From contig CBDBED010000009.1 of assembly GCA_965204245.1 (NCBI GenBank), positions 62,001 through 126,000 of the forward strand: a DNA stretch of 64,000 bases, given 5' to 3'. The position numbers and the translations under genes are program-made. The stretch comes from JAAXIE01 sp965204245. GTDB lineage: Bacteria > Chloroflexota > Dehalococcoidia > Lucifugimonadales > JAAXIE01. The notes beneath the pieces were generated by a model. It was given only the letters and a program-made list of their open reading frames with translations, did not search any database and had not been told where the DNA came from. Of this stretch, positions 24,765 through 32,845 are shown one piece after another (within the stretch, counting starts at the first letter, position 1; each line of letters begins with the position of its first letter).

Positions 24765-25801
24765 GACTGGCAGCACAGGCCAAGGGCGGATTCTATCCCA
24801 CCCCGGAGAGGGTGGTGGATTTGATCGCCGGGCTGGTGGACGGGCCCCCGGCCCATCTCCACCCCCGCACACGCCAGACCCTGCGCATCCTCGACCCCTG
24901 CTGCGGGGCGGGAGAGGCGGTGGGGAGGCTGGCATGGCGAATGGAACAGCGGGGCGTGGGTCCCATCGAGACCTACGGAGTGGAACTGCACCGGGACAGG
25001 GCGGAGGTCGCCAGCGGTATGCTGCACCATTCCCTTGCCTCGGATTTGTTCATGACCTCCATCGCCAACGGGGTCTTCGGCCTCCTGTATTTGAATCCGC
25101 CCTACGACTATGACGAGGAGGAGAAACGCGTTGAGCACAGGTTCCTGACCCACTGCACCCGCTATCTCGCCGAGGACGGGGTGCTGGTCTTCATCGTGCC
25201 ACGGCGCAGGCTCCACGTCTCGGCCCGCTACCTCGCATCCCACTACGGCAGGATGCGGTGCTGGGCCTTCCCCACTCCCGAAAGGGAGGAGTACGACCAG
25301 GTGGCGCTGATGGGACACCGGAAGACTGAGCCCTCCTACGACGCCCGCTACGAGGAGCAGTTAAGGGCGTGGGCCGAGGGGGAGCTTGAGGAGCTGTGGC
25401 CGGAGCGGTACTCGATATATCAGGCCCCCGGAACCCGGGACGGAGAGCTGCTCTTCAGCCGGCGCATGGTGGACCCCATGGAGGCGGCCGCCGAGGCCAA
25501 GCAGTCCGGGCTATGGGTTAGCGCCGAGGTCACCGACGCCCTCTGGCCCGCCGGGAAGGAACGCGCCCGGCCCCTCATGCCCCTGCGCCGGGGTCACATG
25601 GCCATGCTGGTGGCAGCGGGCTTCCTCGACAATTTGGTACTGGAGTCCGGCAGCAGGCGCATCCTGGTGAAGGGTCGAACCTCCAAGGAGACGGTGCTGG
25701 TGGAGGAGACGGAACGCACCGAGGTATACCGGGAACGCCTCAAGACCACGGTGGTCTCCCTCGACCTCAACGACGGGGAGATCACTGACATCGCAGCCTA
25801 G
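24761..25801 (+). CDS. DUF6094-like SAM-dependent DNA methylase
   Basis: The 346-residue protein contains the class I methyltransferase SAM site ILDPCCGAGEAVGRLA (residues 43-58) and the amino-methylase catalytic motif NPPY at 112-115 (LLYLNPPYDYDEEE). Both are typical of N6-adenine or N4-cytosine DNA methylases. The start FYPTPERVVDLIAGL is typical of stand-alone N6 methylases next to SNF2 helicases on conjugative elements. No restriction nuclease is adjacent, so it may protect the element. It is followed by a strong hairpin and the SNF2 helicase. Confidence 0.75.
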   Translation: MRLAAQAKGGFYPTPERVVDLIAGLVDGPPAHLHPRTRQTLRILDPCCGAGEAVGRLAWRMEQRGVGPIETYGVELHRDRAEVASGMLHHSLASDLFMTSIANGVFGLLYLNPPYDYDEEEKRVEHRFLTHCTRYLAEDGVLVFIVPRRRLHVSARYLASHYGRMRCWAFPTPEREEYDQVALMGHRKTEPSYDARYEEQLRAWAEGELEELWPERYSIYQAPGTRDGELLFSRRMVDPMEAAAEAKQSGLWVSAEVTDALWPAGKERARPLMPLRRGHMAMLVAAGFLDNLVLESGSRRILVKGRTSKETVLVEETERTEVYRERLKTTVVSLDLNDGEITDIAA

Positions 25802-25823
25802 GCCATCAACTAACCAACGCACC

Positions 25824-25857
25824 AAGAGGCCCCGCCGGTGGACCGGCGGGGCCTCTT
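25824..25857. terminator. Perfect hairpin between methylase and helicase
   Basis: Sixteen-base perfect arms (AAGAGGCCCCGCCGGT and its complement) surround a 2-base loop, ending in CCTCTTCCC. It has terminator-like strength and lies just before the helicase ribosome site. Confidence 0.65.
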
Positions 25858-25884
25858 CCCATAAGCAAAAGGAAGGAGAAGCCA

Positions 25885-28236
25885 ATGGACTTGGCAGGAT
25901 TCATAGACACATTCAAAGAGGCCATCGCCAAGCGGGTGGTGGAGTCGTACCCGCCCCTCTACCGGCCCTCGGAAAACGGCCATCCCCTGCCCAAACTGCT
26001 GCGCAAGCCCATGGGGGCGCAGCAGGATGCCATCAGGGGCGCAGCCCTCTCCCTCAGTGCCCACCAGGGCACCGCCGTGGTGGGGGAGATGGGCACGGGC
26101 AAGACCTTCATCGCCACGGCGGCGGCCCACATGGCGGGGTTCGGCAGGGTGCTGGTCCTTTGCCCGCCCCACCTCACCCGCAAGTGGAAGCGAGAGGTGG
26201 AGGAGACCATACCCCATGCCCGCACCGCCATCGTCAGTTCCATCACCGATCTGGAGAGGCTGCGCCTCCATCAGGGCTACGGCCCCCTCTTCGCCGTCAT
26301 GTCACGGGAGCGGGCCAAGCTCTCCTATCGTTGGTCTCCCGCCGTGGTGAATCGCTGGGCCAGGGCACGGGGCAGGCTGGTGCGGGACGAGGCGACGGGA
26401 GACCCCTTCATGGTGCCCTGCTGTCCCTCCTGCAACGCCCAGGTGGTGGACAGGGACGGGGTGCCGCTCACCCACGGGGAGATGTCGCGACGGAGGCGCA
26501 CCTGCGAGGAATGCGGTGAGGCCCTGTGGCAGGCCGACCACACCGGCCCCCGACGATACCCTTTGGCCGACTATGTGAAGCACCGCATGAAGGGCTTCTT
26601 CGACCTCCTCATCGGGGACGAGGTCCATGAGTACAAGGGCAGGGGCTCGGCCCAGGGCATCGCCGCCGGGGTGCTGGCCGATGCCTGCGGCAAGTCCCTC
26701 ACCCTGACGGGGACCCTCTTGGGCGGCTATTCCTCCACCCTCTTCCACCTTCTCTACCGGTTCTCGCCGGAGATAAGGACGGAGTTCGGGCGCACGGAGG
26801 AGCACCGCTGGGTCACCCGCTACGGTTTCCTGGAACACACCATCGGCCATGACGACGATTTGGAGGAGGACGGGCGCCACTCCCGGCGAAGGAAATACCG
26901 CAAGACCACCAGGGAGAGGCCAGGCCTCGCCCCCTCGGCCCTGTTCCACCTCATCGGAAACTCAATCTTCCTCAGACTCTCCGACGTGGCATCGGGGCTC
27001 CCTCCCTACGAGGAGCAGGTGCTCCTGTCGGCGATGGACACGGAGACGGACTCCACCGGCTTCTCCCAGCGCAGCGCCCACAACACCGTATTCACCAAGC
27101 TGCGTGAGGCTCTGGCCGACGCCCTCTCCAAGGGCTCAAAGAGGCTGCTGGCCACCTATCTCCAGACCCTCCTCGCCTACCCCGACGGGTGCACCCGCGG
27201 CGAGACGGTCTTCGACCCCCGCACCGGGGACCTGCTGGTGCAGGTGCCTACCCTGGACGGGGACAGGCTCTATCCCAAGGAGAAGGCCCTCGTTGATCTG
27301 GTGGAGCAGGAGAAGAGGGAGGGACGCAGGGTGCTGGTCTATGCCACCCATACCGCGACCCGGGACATCACCGGGCGCATGGAGGAGTTCCTCTCAAGGC
27401 AGGGGCACCGGGTGGCGGTGATGAAGGCCGAGGCCGTGCCTCCGGAACGCCGCGAGGCATGGGTGGCCGACAGGGTCAAGCAGGGTACCGACGTGCTGGT
27501 CTGCCACCCGCGCTTGGTGCAGACGGGGCTGGATTTGGTGGACTTCCCCACCATCGTCTGGTTTGAGACCGACTATTCCGTCTACGTCATGAGGCAGGCC
27601 TCCCGCCGCTCATGGCGCATCGGCCAGACCCGGCCCGTCAGGGTGGTGTTCATGGCCTACGGGAACACCCTCCAAGCCGATGCCCTCAAGCTGGTGGCCA
27701 AGAAGCTCCAGTCCTCCCTCGCCGTGGAGGGCGAACTGCCCGAAGACGGCCTCTCGGCCTACGGCGACGACGGGGACGACCTGATGCTGGCTTTGGCCCG
27801 CAAGATCGTGAACGGCGATGCCGACGACGCCGAGTCGGTGGAGGCGGTCTTCGCCCTAGCGCGGGACGCTGAGGCCGAGAGCGAGGAGCTGCTGGTGGAT
27901 GAGGGGTGGAAGGCGACCGGAGCCGGGCCGGAAGAACTCCCGGTCAACGGGAACGCGCTCCATAACGCCAACGGCCATGACGCCCTCTTCGGCCTCGGGC
28001 CTACGGCGGAGCCTGCCCCGGTTGACGAAAGCCACATGGCTGCCAATGGGAACGGCCACCAGGACGACGGGCCGGAGTCACCACAGCAGTCGCTGTTGTC
28101 CTGGGCCGAGTTCATGGCCGAAGAACCGGCCCGGCCCAGGGGACGCAACGGCAAGTCCCGGCCCGCCACCCGCTCCATGTTCGAGTGGGCGGTGGAGCAG
28201 GAGCGCGAGGCCGAGACGGTCGGGGCGGGGCGCTAG
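25885..28236 (+). CDS. SNF2-family helicase/ATPase
   Basis: The 783-residue protein has the SF2 layout. Walker A is GEMGTGKTF at residues 67-75, motif Ia VLVLCPPHLTRKWKREVEE, and the DEVH box GDEVHEYKG near 245. The SNF2 C-terminal block includes LVYATHTATRDITG, VCHPRLVQTGLDLVDFPTIV and the arginine-finger motif RQASRRSWRIGQTRPV near 575. A zinc ribbon is inserted at about residues 178-212 (CCPSCNAQV; RTCEECGEA). The last 170 residues are acidic and low complexity. It would remodel DNA-protein complexes; location beside the methylase is typical of large conjugative elements. Confidence 0.8.
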   Translation: MDLAGFIDTFKEAIAKRVVESYPPLYRPSENGHPLPKLLRKPMGAQQDAIRGAALSLSAHQGTAVVGEMGTGKTFIATAAAHMAGFGRVLVLCPPHLTRKWKREVEETIPHARTAIVSSITDLERLRLHQGYGPLFAVMSRERAKLSYRWSPAVVNRWARARGRLVRDEATGDPFMVPCCPSCNAQVVDRDGVPLTHGEMSRRRRTCEECGEALWQADHTGPRRYPLADYVKHRMKGFFDLLIGDEVHEYKGRGSAQGIAAGVLADACGKSLTLTGTLLGGYSSTLFHLLYRFSPEIRTEFGRTEEHRWVTRYGFLEHTIGHDDDLEEDGRHSRRRKYRKTTRERPGLAPSALFHLIGNSIFLRLSDVASGLPPYEEQVLLSAMDTETDSTGFSQRSAHNTVFTKLREALADALSKGSKRLLATYLQTLLAYPDGCTRGETVFDPRTGDLLVQVPTLDGDRLYPKEKALVDLVEQEKREGRRVLVYATHTATRDITGRMEEFLSRQGHRVAVMKAEAVPPERREAWVADRVKQGTDVLVCHPRLVQTGLDLVDFPTIVWFETDYSVYVMRQASRRSWRIGQTRPVRVVFMAYGNTLQADALKLVAKKLQSSLAVEGELPEDGLSAYGDDGDDLMLALARKIVNGDADDAESVEAVFALARDAEAESEELLVDEGWKATGAGPEELPVNGNALHNANGHDALFGLGPTAEPAPVDESHMAANGNGHQDDGPESPQQSLLSWAEFMAEEPARPRGRNGKSRPATRSMFEWAVEQEREAETVGAGR

Positions 28237-28324
28237 GCCGCTACACACAGGGGGAGGGACTGGCCACGGATGTCCTCCCCTGCCAGTCCTACCGGACCAC
28301 ATACAAATCACAAGGAGACGAAAC

Positions 28325-28531
28325 ATGGCGCGCATATTCGTATACGACGACCGGGAGTTTCCCGACCCCGACCCCAACATGAGCGTGGAGCAGGTGAAGA
28401 GCACCCTCGCCGATTTCTATGGGGAGATCGCCAACGCCTCGGTGAAGGAGACCAAGCGGGGCGATGACACCATCTATGAGTTTCAGAGGCGGGTGGGCAC
28501 CAAGGGCAGCACCGCCCGCCCGCGTAATTGA
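28325..28531 (+). CDS. PRTRC system protein C (ubiquitin-like)
   Basis: The 68-residue protein closely matches PRTRC protein C: ARIFVYDDREFPDPDPNMSV, EQVKSTLADFYGEIANASV and KRGDDTIYEFQRRVGTKG. This family has been grouped with prokaryotic ubiquitin-like proteins. It is the first gene of a cassette continuing with F, E2-like B, JAMM A and ThiF. The C-terminus, TARPRN, has no exposed Gly-Gly, so conjugation would need processing or a different tail chemistry. Start is at ATG 28325 with ribosome site AAGGAGACGAAAC. Confidence 0.85.
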   Translation: MARIFVYDDREFPDPDPNMSVEQVKSTLADFYGEIANASVKETKRGDDTIYEFQRRVGTKGSTARPRN

Positions 28532-28543
28532 GGAGGGACTCCC

Positions 28544-28774
28544 ATGGACAACCCCACCCTGGCCAGCCTGCTGGCATCGACTCCCCCGGCAGGCCTGAGA
28601 ATAATCGAACTCACGGCGGAGCTCACCCTGCCCGACGGCACTTTCGACTTCGACGCCGCGGCCGCACGACAGCACGAGGTGGAACTGGCCTGCTCCCAAG
28701 CCCAAAACTACGCCTCGTCCACCGCACGCCTGCTGGAAACGATGCGATGGAAGCTCTGGCCCCGCCACGCCTGA
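28544..28774 (+). CDS. Small hypothetical protein inside the PRTRC cassette
   Basis: The 76-residue protein has a good ribosome site (GAGGAGGGACTCCC) 12 bases after protein C. It is helical (LASLLASTPPAGLRIIELTA; CSQAQNYASSTARLLETMRW) with one short acidic stretch (LPDGTFDFDAAAARQHE). Its end overlaps the next gene by 28 bases. No family is recognised. The position within a tight cassette suggests a role in it. Confidence 0.55.
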   Translation: MDNPTLASLLASTPPAGLRIIELTAELTLPDGTFDFDAAAARQHEVELACSQAQNYASSTARLLETMRWKLWPRHA

Positions 28775-29577
28775 GCGGGCTGGCCGGGTTGCTCCTGCGG
28801 CGCCCGCCGTCGCTGCGGGAGATTGCGACCCTGATCAGCTACGCCGACGACTATGCCTGGTTCACGGGGCTGGTGCGCCGCCTCTTTCCCCAAGAGGCGG
28901 AGGCGGTGCTTGCAGCCCCCGACCTGCGCCGGAGGGTGCAGGGCTTCGCCCAACTCTTCGGGGAGAGGCACTTCCCCCTCTACGCGCCCTACTTCGACTT
29001 CCGGGTGGAGGATGGGGACGATCCCCCCTGGACATGGCTGCGCAGGGGCATCCCCTACGACCTGACGGGCTTCTGCTACGACGACCTACACGAGTTGTGG
29101 GACAGCTACCGCGAGGGGCTCTCGGCCATGCTCCTCTTGGTGAAGCTCGACGACCCCTTCCACATGGAGCCCGGCGGGCTGCGGGTGGCCTGGCTGGAGT
29201 CGGCCTCCGCCCGCATCCCCCAGCAGACCCTTCTCAGAATTCCCCACGGAGGAATACCCCTCGACGACCTCACCGGGGCGTTGCAGGGGACGGAGTTCGA
29301 GGGGGCGGCCCAAGCCTGCTCCTGGGCACTGGCCGAAACCGGCAACTTCTTCCTCGACAACTCCTATGAGGACGGAAGCTACGAGGGCTTCGCCGACCCC
29401 TGGGAGGACGAACTGATCCGGGAAGCCAGCGAGGAGTGGCGCCAAGCCAGCGCCCTCATGGACTCGGTGGGCCAACTGGCCGACTGGCTGGAGGAGGACC
29501 TGCCCGGCCGCTTCGCCCGGATGCTGGACTTCATGTTGGAACGGCTACCCGCTCAAGAAACAGGAGGAAAGGAATGA
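28747..29577 (+). CDS. PRTRC system protein F candidate
   Basis: The 276-residue protein lies between the C and B genes, the position of protein F in other PRTRC cassettes. Key segments are SLREIATLISYADDYAWFTG near residue 20, WLRRGIPYDLTGFCYDDLHE near 95 and LSAMLLLVKLDDPFHME near 125. The C-terminal half is acidic and helical (WEEDLIREASEEW-like). It is mostly alpha-helical with no catalytic motif visible. It overlaps protein B by four bases (ATGA). The F call rests on gene order and partial resemblance, not on a diagnostic motif. Confidence 0.6.
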   Translation: MEALAPPRLSGLAGLLLRRPPSLREIATLISYADDYAWFTGLVRRLFPQEAEAVLAAPDLRRRVQGFAQLFGERHFPLYAPYFDFRVEDGDDPPWTWLRRGIPYDLTGFCYDDLHELWDSYREGLSAMLLLVKLDDPFHMEPGGLRVAWLESASARIPQQTLLRIPHGGIPLDDLTGALQGTEFEGAAQACSWALAETGNFFLDNSYEDGSYEGFADPWEDELIREASEEWRQASALMDSVGQLADWLEEDLPGRFARMLDFMLERLPAQETGGKE

Positions 29578-30281
29578 CAACCATTGACATGGAGGCCACC
29601 CGCTGGGCCATGCCAGCCCCGGCGGAAACGCCCCAGGACCGGCTCAGGGTGCAACTGGAGGTCTATGACGAGACCATCATCCTACGGGGTTTCGGCGACG
29701 ACACCAGCTGGGTCAGGACCGTCTCCGCCGACGAGATCGCGGGGGTGTTCACCCGGCACTTGAGGTTCGCCTCGGGGCTTCTGCCCCAAGAGGCCCTCTG
29801 GTGGTGCCAAGGGGAGACGGGACAGGTGGTGGCCCTGTGGAGGCCACCCCAAATCTGGCCCGTCGCCCTGCAACGGGAGGCCTTCAAGCCTCCCGCACGG
29901 CTCAGGCTTCCCATGCCGGGACTGGTATTCCTCTGCTCGCCGGGCCGGGCTCCCTGGGTCTATGCCTCGCTGAGCCGGCCTACCGATGCCGGGCAGCAAC
30001 TCTTCCGCACGCCCGCTTTCAACGTCTTCTCCGACGGGCGGGTATGCCCCGGAAGCCACCGGTTCCCCGAAGACGTGGGACTGATACCCGAATCCTTCTT
30101 CCAGTCCTTCTTCTCCCTTACCGGGGACACCCGCAACCGCTCCAATAAGCATCCCGAAAACCTGCAAGCCCTGTGGGAGGAGCTGGATGGAAAAGAGGAA
30201 TACCCGACGGAGGATCTGGTTCCCCAGTGCACGGTGGCCCATGCGATGGCGGTCTCCGAGGGAAAACGCGGCTACCGCTAG
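29574..30281 (+). CDS. PRTRC system protein B, prokaryotic E2-like (family D)
   Basis: The 235-residue protein carries the E2-like signature of PRTRC B: MPGLVFLCSPGRAPWVYA (residues 114-131), then TPAFNVFSDGRVCPGSHRFP with the candidate catalytic C158, followed by ESFFQSFFSLTG. E2 enzymes carry ubiquitin on a cysteine after an Asn/Gly-rich strand, and this fold has been proposed to do the same for the prokaryotic ubiquitin-like partner. It overlaps protein F by four bases and the JAMM gene by 41 bases. Ribosome site AGGAGGAAAGGA. Confidence 0.85.
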   Translation: MTTIDMEATRWAMPAPAETPQDRLRVQLEVYDETIILRGFGDDTSWVRTVSADEIAGVFTRHLRFASGLLPQEALWWCQGETGQVVALWRPPQIWPVALQREAFKPPARLRLPMPGLVFLCSPGRAPWVYASLSRPTDAGQQLFRTPAFNVFSDGRVCPGSHRFPEDVGLIPESFFQSFFSLTGDTRNRSNKHPENLQALWEELDGKEEYPTEDLVPQCTVAHAMAVSEGKRGYR

Positions 30282-30909
30282 CGCCGGGCCGGTAGGCTAC
30301 CTGGTCAACCACCCCACCGGGCTGACCGGCTCCCAAGGAATCGGCTACGACTACGTGCTGGGATCGGGCGGGGTCTACGTCCAGTCCCGGAGCGCCCACC
30401 TGACGGCTCGAGTTCCCGTCGCTCCCTGCGAGGTGCGTGGGCTTGCCCCCGTTGCCCAGAAGGTGCAACTCATCCACGGTCCCATCCCTTCGGGCCTCTT
30501 CGAGGTGGGACTGCGCTGGTTCCGGGACGCGCCGTGCACCGAGCGTCTATTCGCCGTGCGATGGGACGGGGACGGATACCGGCTGGCGGTCCCCGAACAG
30601 GAAGGTACCCCTTCTTCCCTGAAATACGCACCACCCGCCAGGGTGGTCGCCGAGTTTCATTCCCACGGAAGCTCCCCCGCATTCTTCTCCAAGACCGACG
30701 ACCGGGACGAGCAGGGCTTCCGCATCTACGGCGTGGTGGGACGCCTCGACACCGCGTTGCCCGAACTCTGCCTGCGGGTCGGGGTCTACGGCCACTTCAC
30801 CCCGCTGGGCTGGTCAGAGGTGTTCGATGGGCCGGTAACGGGCCTTCGCCTCGTGGGTGAAGGGCCGACGCCGGACGGTAATCCAAAAGATGAGGAGGCG
30901 GTCGAATGA
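30241..30909 (+). CDS. PRTRC system protein A, JAMM-type isopeptidase candidate
   Basis: The 222-residue protein has a complete JAMM site: E138, H140 and H142 in VAEFHSHGSSPAFFS, then S150 and D153 (KTDDRDEQGFRIYGVVGRLD), in the spacing HxH-x7-SxxD. JAMM proteins are zinc isopeptidases that trim or remove ubiquitin-like tags. The ATG at 30241 is the best start in this frame although its ribosome site is weak and it overlaps protein B by 41 bases. The stop overlaps ThiF by four (ATGA). A later start near residue 17 cannot be excluded. Confidence 0.75.
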   Translation: MRWRSPRENAATASAGPVGYLVNHPTGLTGSQGIGYDYVLGSGGVYVQSRSAHLTARVPVAPCEVRGLAPVAQKVQLIHGPIPSGLFEVGLRWFRDAPCTERLFAVRWDGDGYRLAVPEQEGTPSSLKYAPPARVVAEFHSHGSSPAFFSKTDDRDEQGFRIYGVVGRLDTALPELCLRVGVYGHFTPLGWSEVFDGPVTGLRLVGEGPTPDGNPKDEEAVE

Positions 30910-31691
30910 CCTATTACTTGGACAACGAGTTCCTGCTGGACAACCCTTGGATAACGGTGGTCGGGTGCGGCGGGACCGGCGGCTTCGTCGCCGAGGGCCT
31001 CTGCCGCCTCTTCCAGGGCAGGGAGGCCACCATCGTCTTGGTCGACCACGACCGGGTGGAACCCCACAACCTGCTGCGCCAGAACTTCCACCCCGGCGAC
31101 GTGGGCAAATTCAAGAGCCAAGCCCTCGCCGACAGGCTGGCCACGGCCTACCGCCGTCCCGTCGGATACTCGGTCTACCCCTTCCGCGACGAGGAGCCCC
31201 GCTATCCCGGCCTGCCCGTATACGGGGACTCCCTGATCATCGGCTGCGCCGACAACGCCGCCGCCCGCAGGGCCATGGCCGAGTGCCTGCCGGGCTACCC
31301 CCGCCGCTGGCTCATCGACGCGGGCAACGACACCAACTGGGGGCAGGTGCTGGTGGGCAACGTCTCAGACCAGGTGACATGGGACGAGCCCGCCTTCGTC
31401 GACCAAACCTGCTACCTCCTCCCCGCACCCACCCTGCAACGCCCCGACCTGTTGACGGCGGTATCCACTAGGCCCCCCGACGCGGACTGCGCCGCAGCCC
31501 TCGACCTCACCGACCAGGACCCCACTATCAACCAGATGATGGCGTCTCTGGTCCTGCAAGTGGTCCGCCGCATGGCGGCGGGCACCTGTCCCTTCATGGG
31601 GCTCTACCTGGACATGGACCTGGGCACCGTCACGCCCACCTACGTCACACCCGAGGCGGTGGAGCGGACGGTGGGGACATGCGCCGAGTGA
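30906..31691 (+). CDS. PRTRC ThiF, E1-like adenylating enzyme
   Basis: The 261-residue protein is a ThiF/E1 Rossmann enzyme. The ATP loop GCGGTGG is at residues 20-26, DHDRVEPHNLLRQNF at 47-61 gives the Asp, Asn and Arg of the adenylation site, and CADNAAARRAM lies near 118. A second half contains LLPAPTLQ and CAAALDLTDQDPTINQMMAS with a candidate Cys near 196. It would adenylate the C-terminus of the ubiquitin-like partner. It is smaller than MoeB-type enzymes with a rhodanese domain, as in other PRTRC ThiF proteins. It is the last core gene of the cassette. Confidence 0.85.
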   Translation: MTYYLDNEFLLDNPWITVVGCGGTGGFVAEGLCRLFQGREATIVLVDHDRVEPHNLLRQNFHPGDVGKFKSQALADRLATAYRRPVGYSVYPFRDEEPRYPGLPVYGDSLIIGCADNAAARRAMAECLPGYPRRWLIDAGNDTNWGQVLVGNVSDQVTWDEPAFVDQTCYLLPAPTLQRPDLLTAVSTRPPDADCAAALDLTDQDPTINQMMASLVLQVVRRMAAGTCPFMGLYLDMDLGTVTPTYVTPEAVERTVGTCAE

Positions 31692-31739
31692 TTCGGCGCA
31701 TGTAACGCACTCGGAGAACGAACAACGACGGAGAAGAAC

Positions 31740-32126
31740 ATGACTAACAAGAACGGAACCACCACGATCTGGCAGGACCCGAACAGCGGGCTCCGCAGGC
31801 ACAAGCTCATGACGAAGGAGCTGGGGGACACCATCCCCGCCCTCTACGCCAACGATAACGTCGAGGACTACGACAGCGTTCTCGCTCATGTGAAGCTCTT
31901 CAGCCCATACAGCAACTGGACCTGGTACGTGACCGAGTGGGAGGCTGAAACCGGCCTGTGCTTCGGCCTCGTCAAGGGGTTCGAGACGGAGCTGGGGTAC
32001 TTCTCGCTGGACGAACTGGCGGAAGTGACAGTGTTCGGCAGCGTCCCCGCCGTGGAGCGCGACCTCTACTGGAAGCCGACGACCCTCGGCGAGGTGAAGA
32101 GACAGGCGTCGGGGATAGCGGCCTAA
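31740..32126 (+). CDS. DUF2958-family protein
   Basis: The 128-residue protein matches DUF2958: LGDTIPALYANDNVEDYDSV, AHVKLFSPYSNWTWYVTEWE, GLVKGFETELGYFSLDELAE and VERDLYWKPTTLGE. The family is small, conserved and almost always encoded on plasmids and conjugative elements; its biochemistry is unknown. It follows ThiF after 48 bases with ribosome site GGAGAAGAACATG and precedes the acidic protein, so it may be transcribed with the PRTRC genes. Confidence 0.8.
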   Translation: MTNKNGTTTIWQDPNSGLRRHKLMTKELGDTIPALYANDNVEDYDSVLAHVKLFSPYSNWTWYVTEWEAETGLCFGLVKGFETELGYFSLDELAEVTVFGSVPAVERDLYWKPTTLGEVKRQASGIAA

Positions 32127-32179
32127 CAAGCTGCGCCCGCAGGCGCGGGCCACGGAATCACACAACGAAAGGAGCGACC

Positions 32180-32728
32180 ATGCCTGACGAAGTCGGAACC
32201 GAAAAAACCCCCTCGGATGCGCCGAGCGTGGACGACAGCCTCTTCGGCGACGTGTCGGCGGTGGAGGACAAGCCCGACGCTGACGTCTGGGAGGAAGACT
32301 CCACGGAACAGACCGAACAGGACGGACAGGGTTCGGACGACGCTGGGGAGCAGGACGGCAAGGCGAAGGCCGCAGAGGACGAAGAAAACGCCGATGAAGC
32401 CGGGGAGGAGACCAGTTCCTCGGACGACCTGAAGATCGTCGTCTCCATCAAGGGAGTCAGGGCCACCATCGGGGTGCAGCGGCCCTCGGCGGACCCGCAC
32501 ATCGAGACCTTCGACGACACGGACCTCTCCGGGTTGGCACAGGAGGTCCCGACGGTGACGGAGAGGGCCAGGGCCAGGTGGGAGGAGACGCCCAAGCACC
32601 CGGCCTACGAGAGGCCCGCGCCCCCGGCCAGGCGTCGCAACAGGCGTCAGCAGGGGACGGCGGAGGCTGCAAACGCCGAGGGGGAGACGGAACAGGAACA
32701 GGAGCAGCAGACACTGAGGCTGTTCTAG
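32180..32728 (+). CDS. Acidic low-complexity protein next to the PRTRC cassette
   Basis: The 182-residue protein has a ribosome site AAAGGAGCGACC. Residues 1-95 are highly acidic and disordered (Glu/Asp/Ser/Ala-rich). A short ordered core follows (LKIVVSIKGVRATIGVQRPS, then TDLSGLAQEV). The final 60 residues are basic, then Gln/Glu-rich, ending QTLRLF. The ordered core has a two-strand beta pattern that could relate to PRTRC protein E, which no other gene here supplies. That comparison is inference. The disordered body could also make it a conjugation substrate. Confidence 0.5.
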   Translation: MPDEVGTEKTPSDAPSVDDSLFGDVSAVEDKPDADVWEEDSTEQTEQDGQGSDDAGEQDGKAKAAEDEENADEAGEETSSSDDLKIVVSIKGVRATIGVQRPSADPHIETFDDTDLSGLAQEVPTVTERARARWEETPKHPAYERPAPPARRRNRRQQGTAEAANAEGETEQEQEQQTLRLF

Positions 32729-32747
32729 GAAGCCTGAGCGCGAAGCA

Positions 32748-32810
32748 CGGGGGAGGTCGTCGCAGCCAATGCGACGACCTCCCCCGCTCGCCCATATGTG
32801 GGGGCTTTTT
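32748..32810. terminator. Terminator at the end of the plus-strand module
   Basis: A perfect 16-base stem (CGGGGGAGGTCGTCGC and its complement) with a 7-base loop occupies 32748-32786. A weaker hairpin with a run of five T (GGGGGCTTTTT) follows at 32790-32810. Together they close the PRTRC operon just before transposase DNA begins. Confidence 0.7.
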
Positions 32811-32845
32811 GCGTTTGCGGAGTGTATGGCCGGGGGAGCCGGGGA

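Noticed and set aside
28325..32728. Missing PRTRC ParB and protein D sought within the window
   Set aside because: No ParB-like or ParM/D-like gene is recognisable; they may be absent or lie elsewhere.
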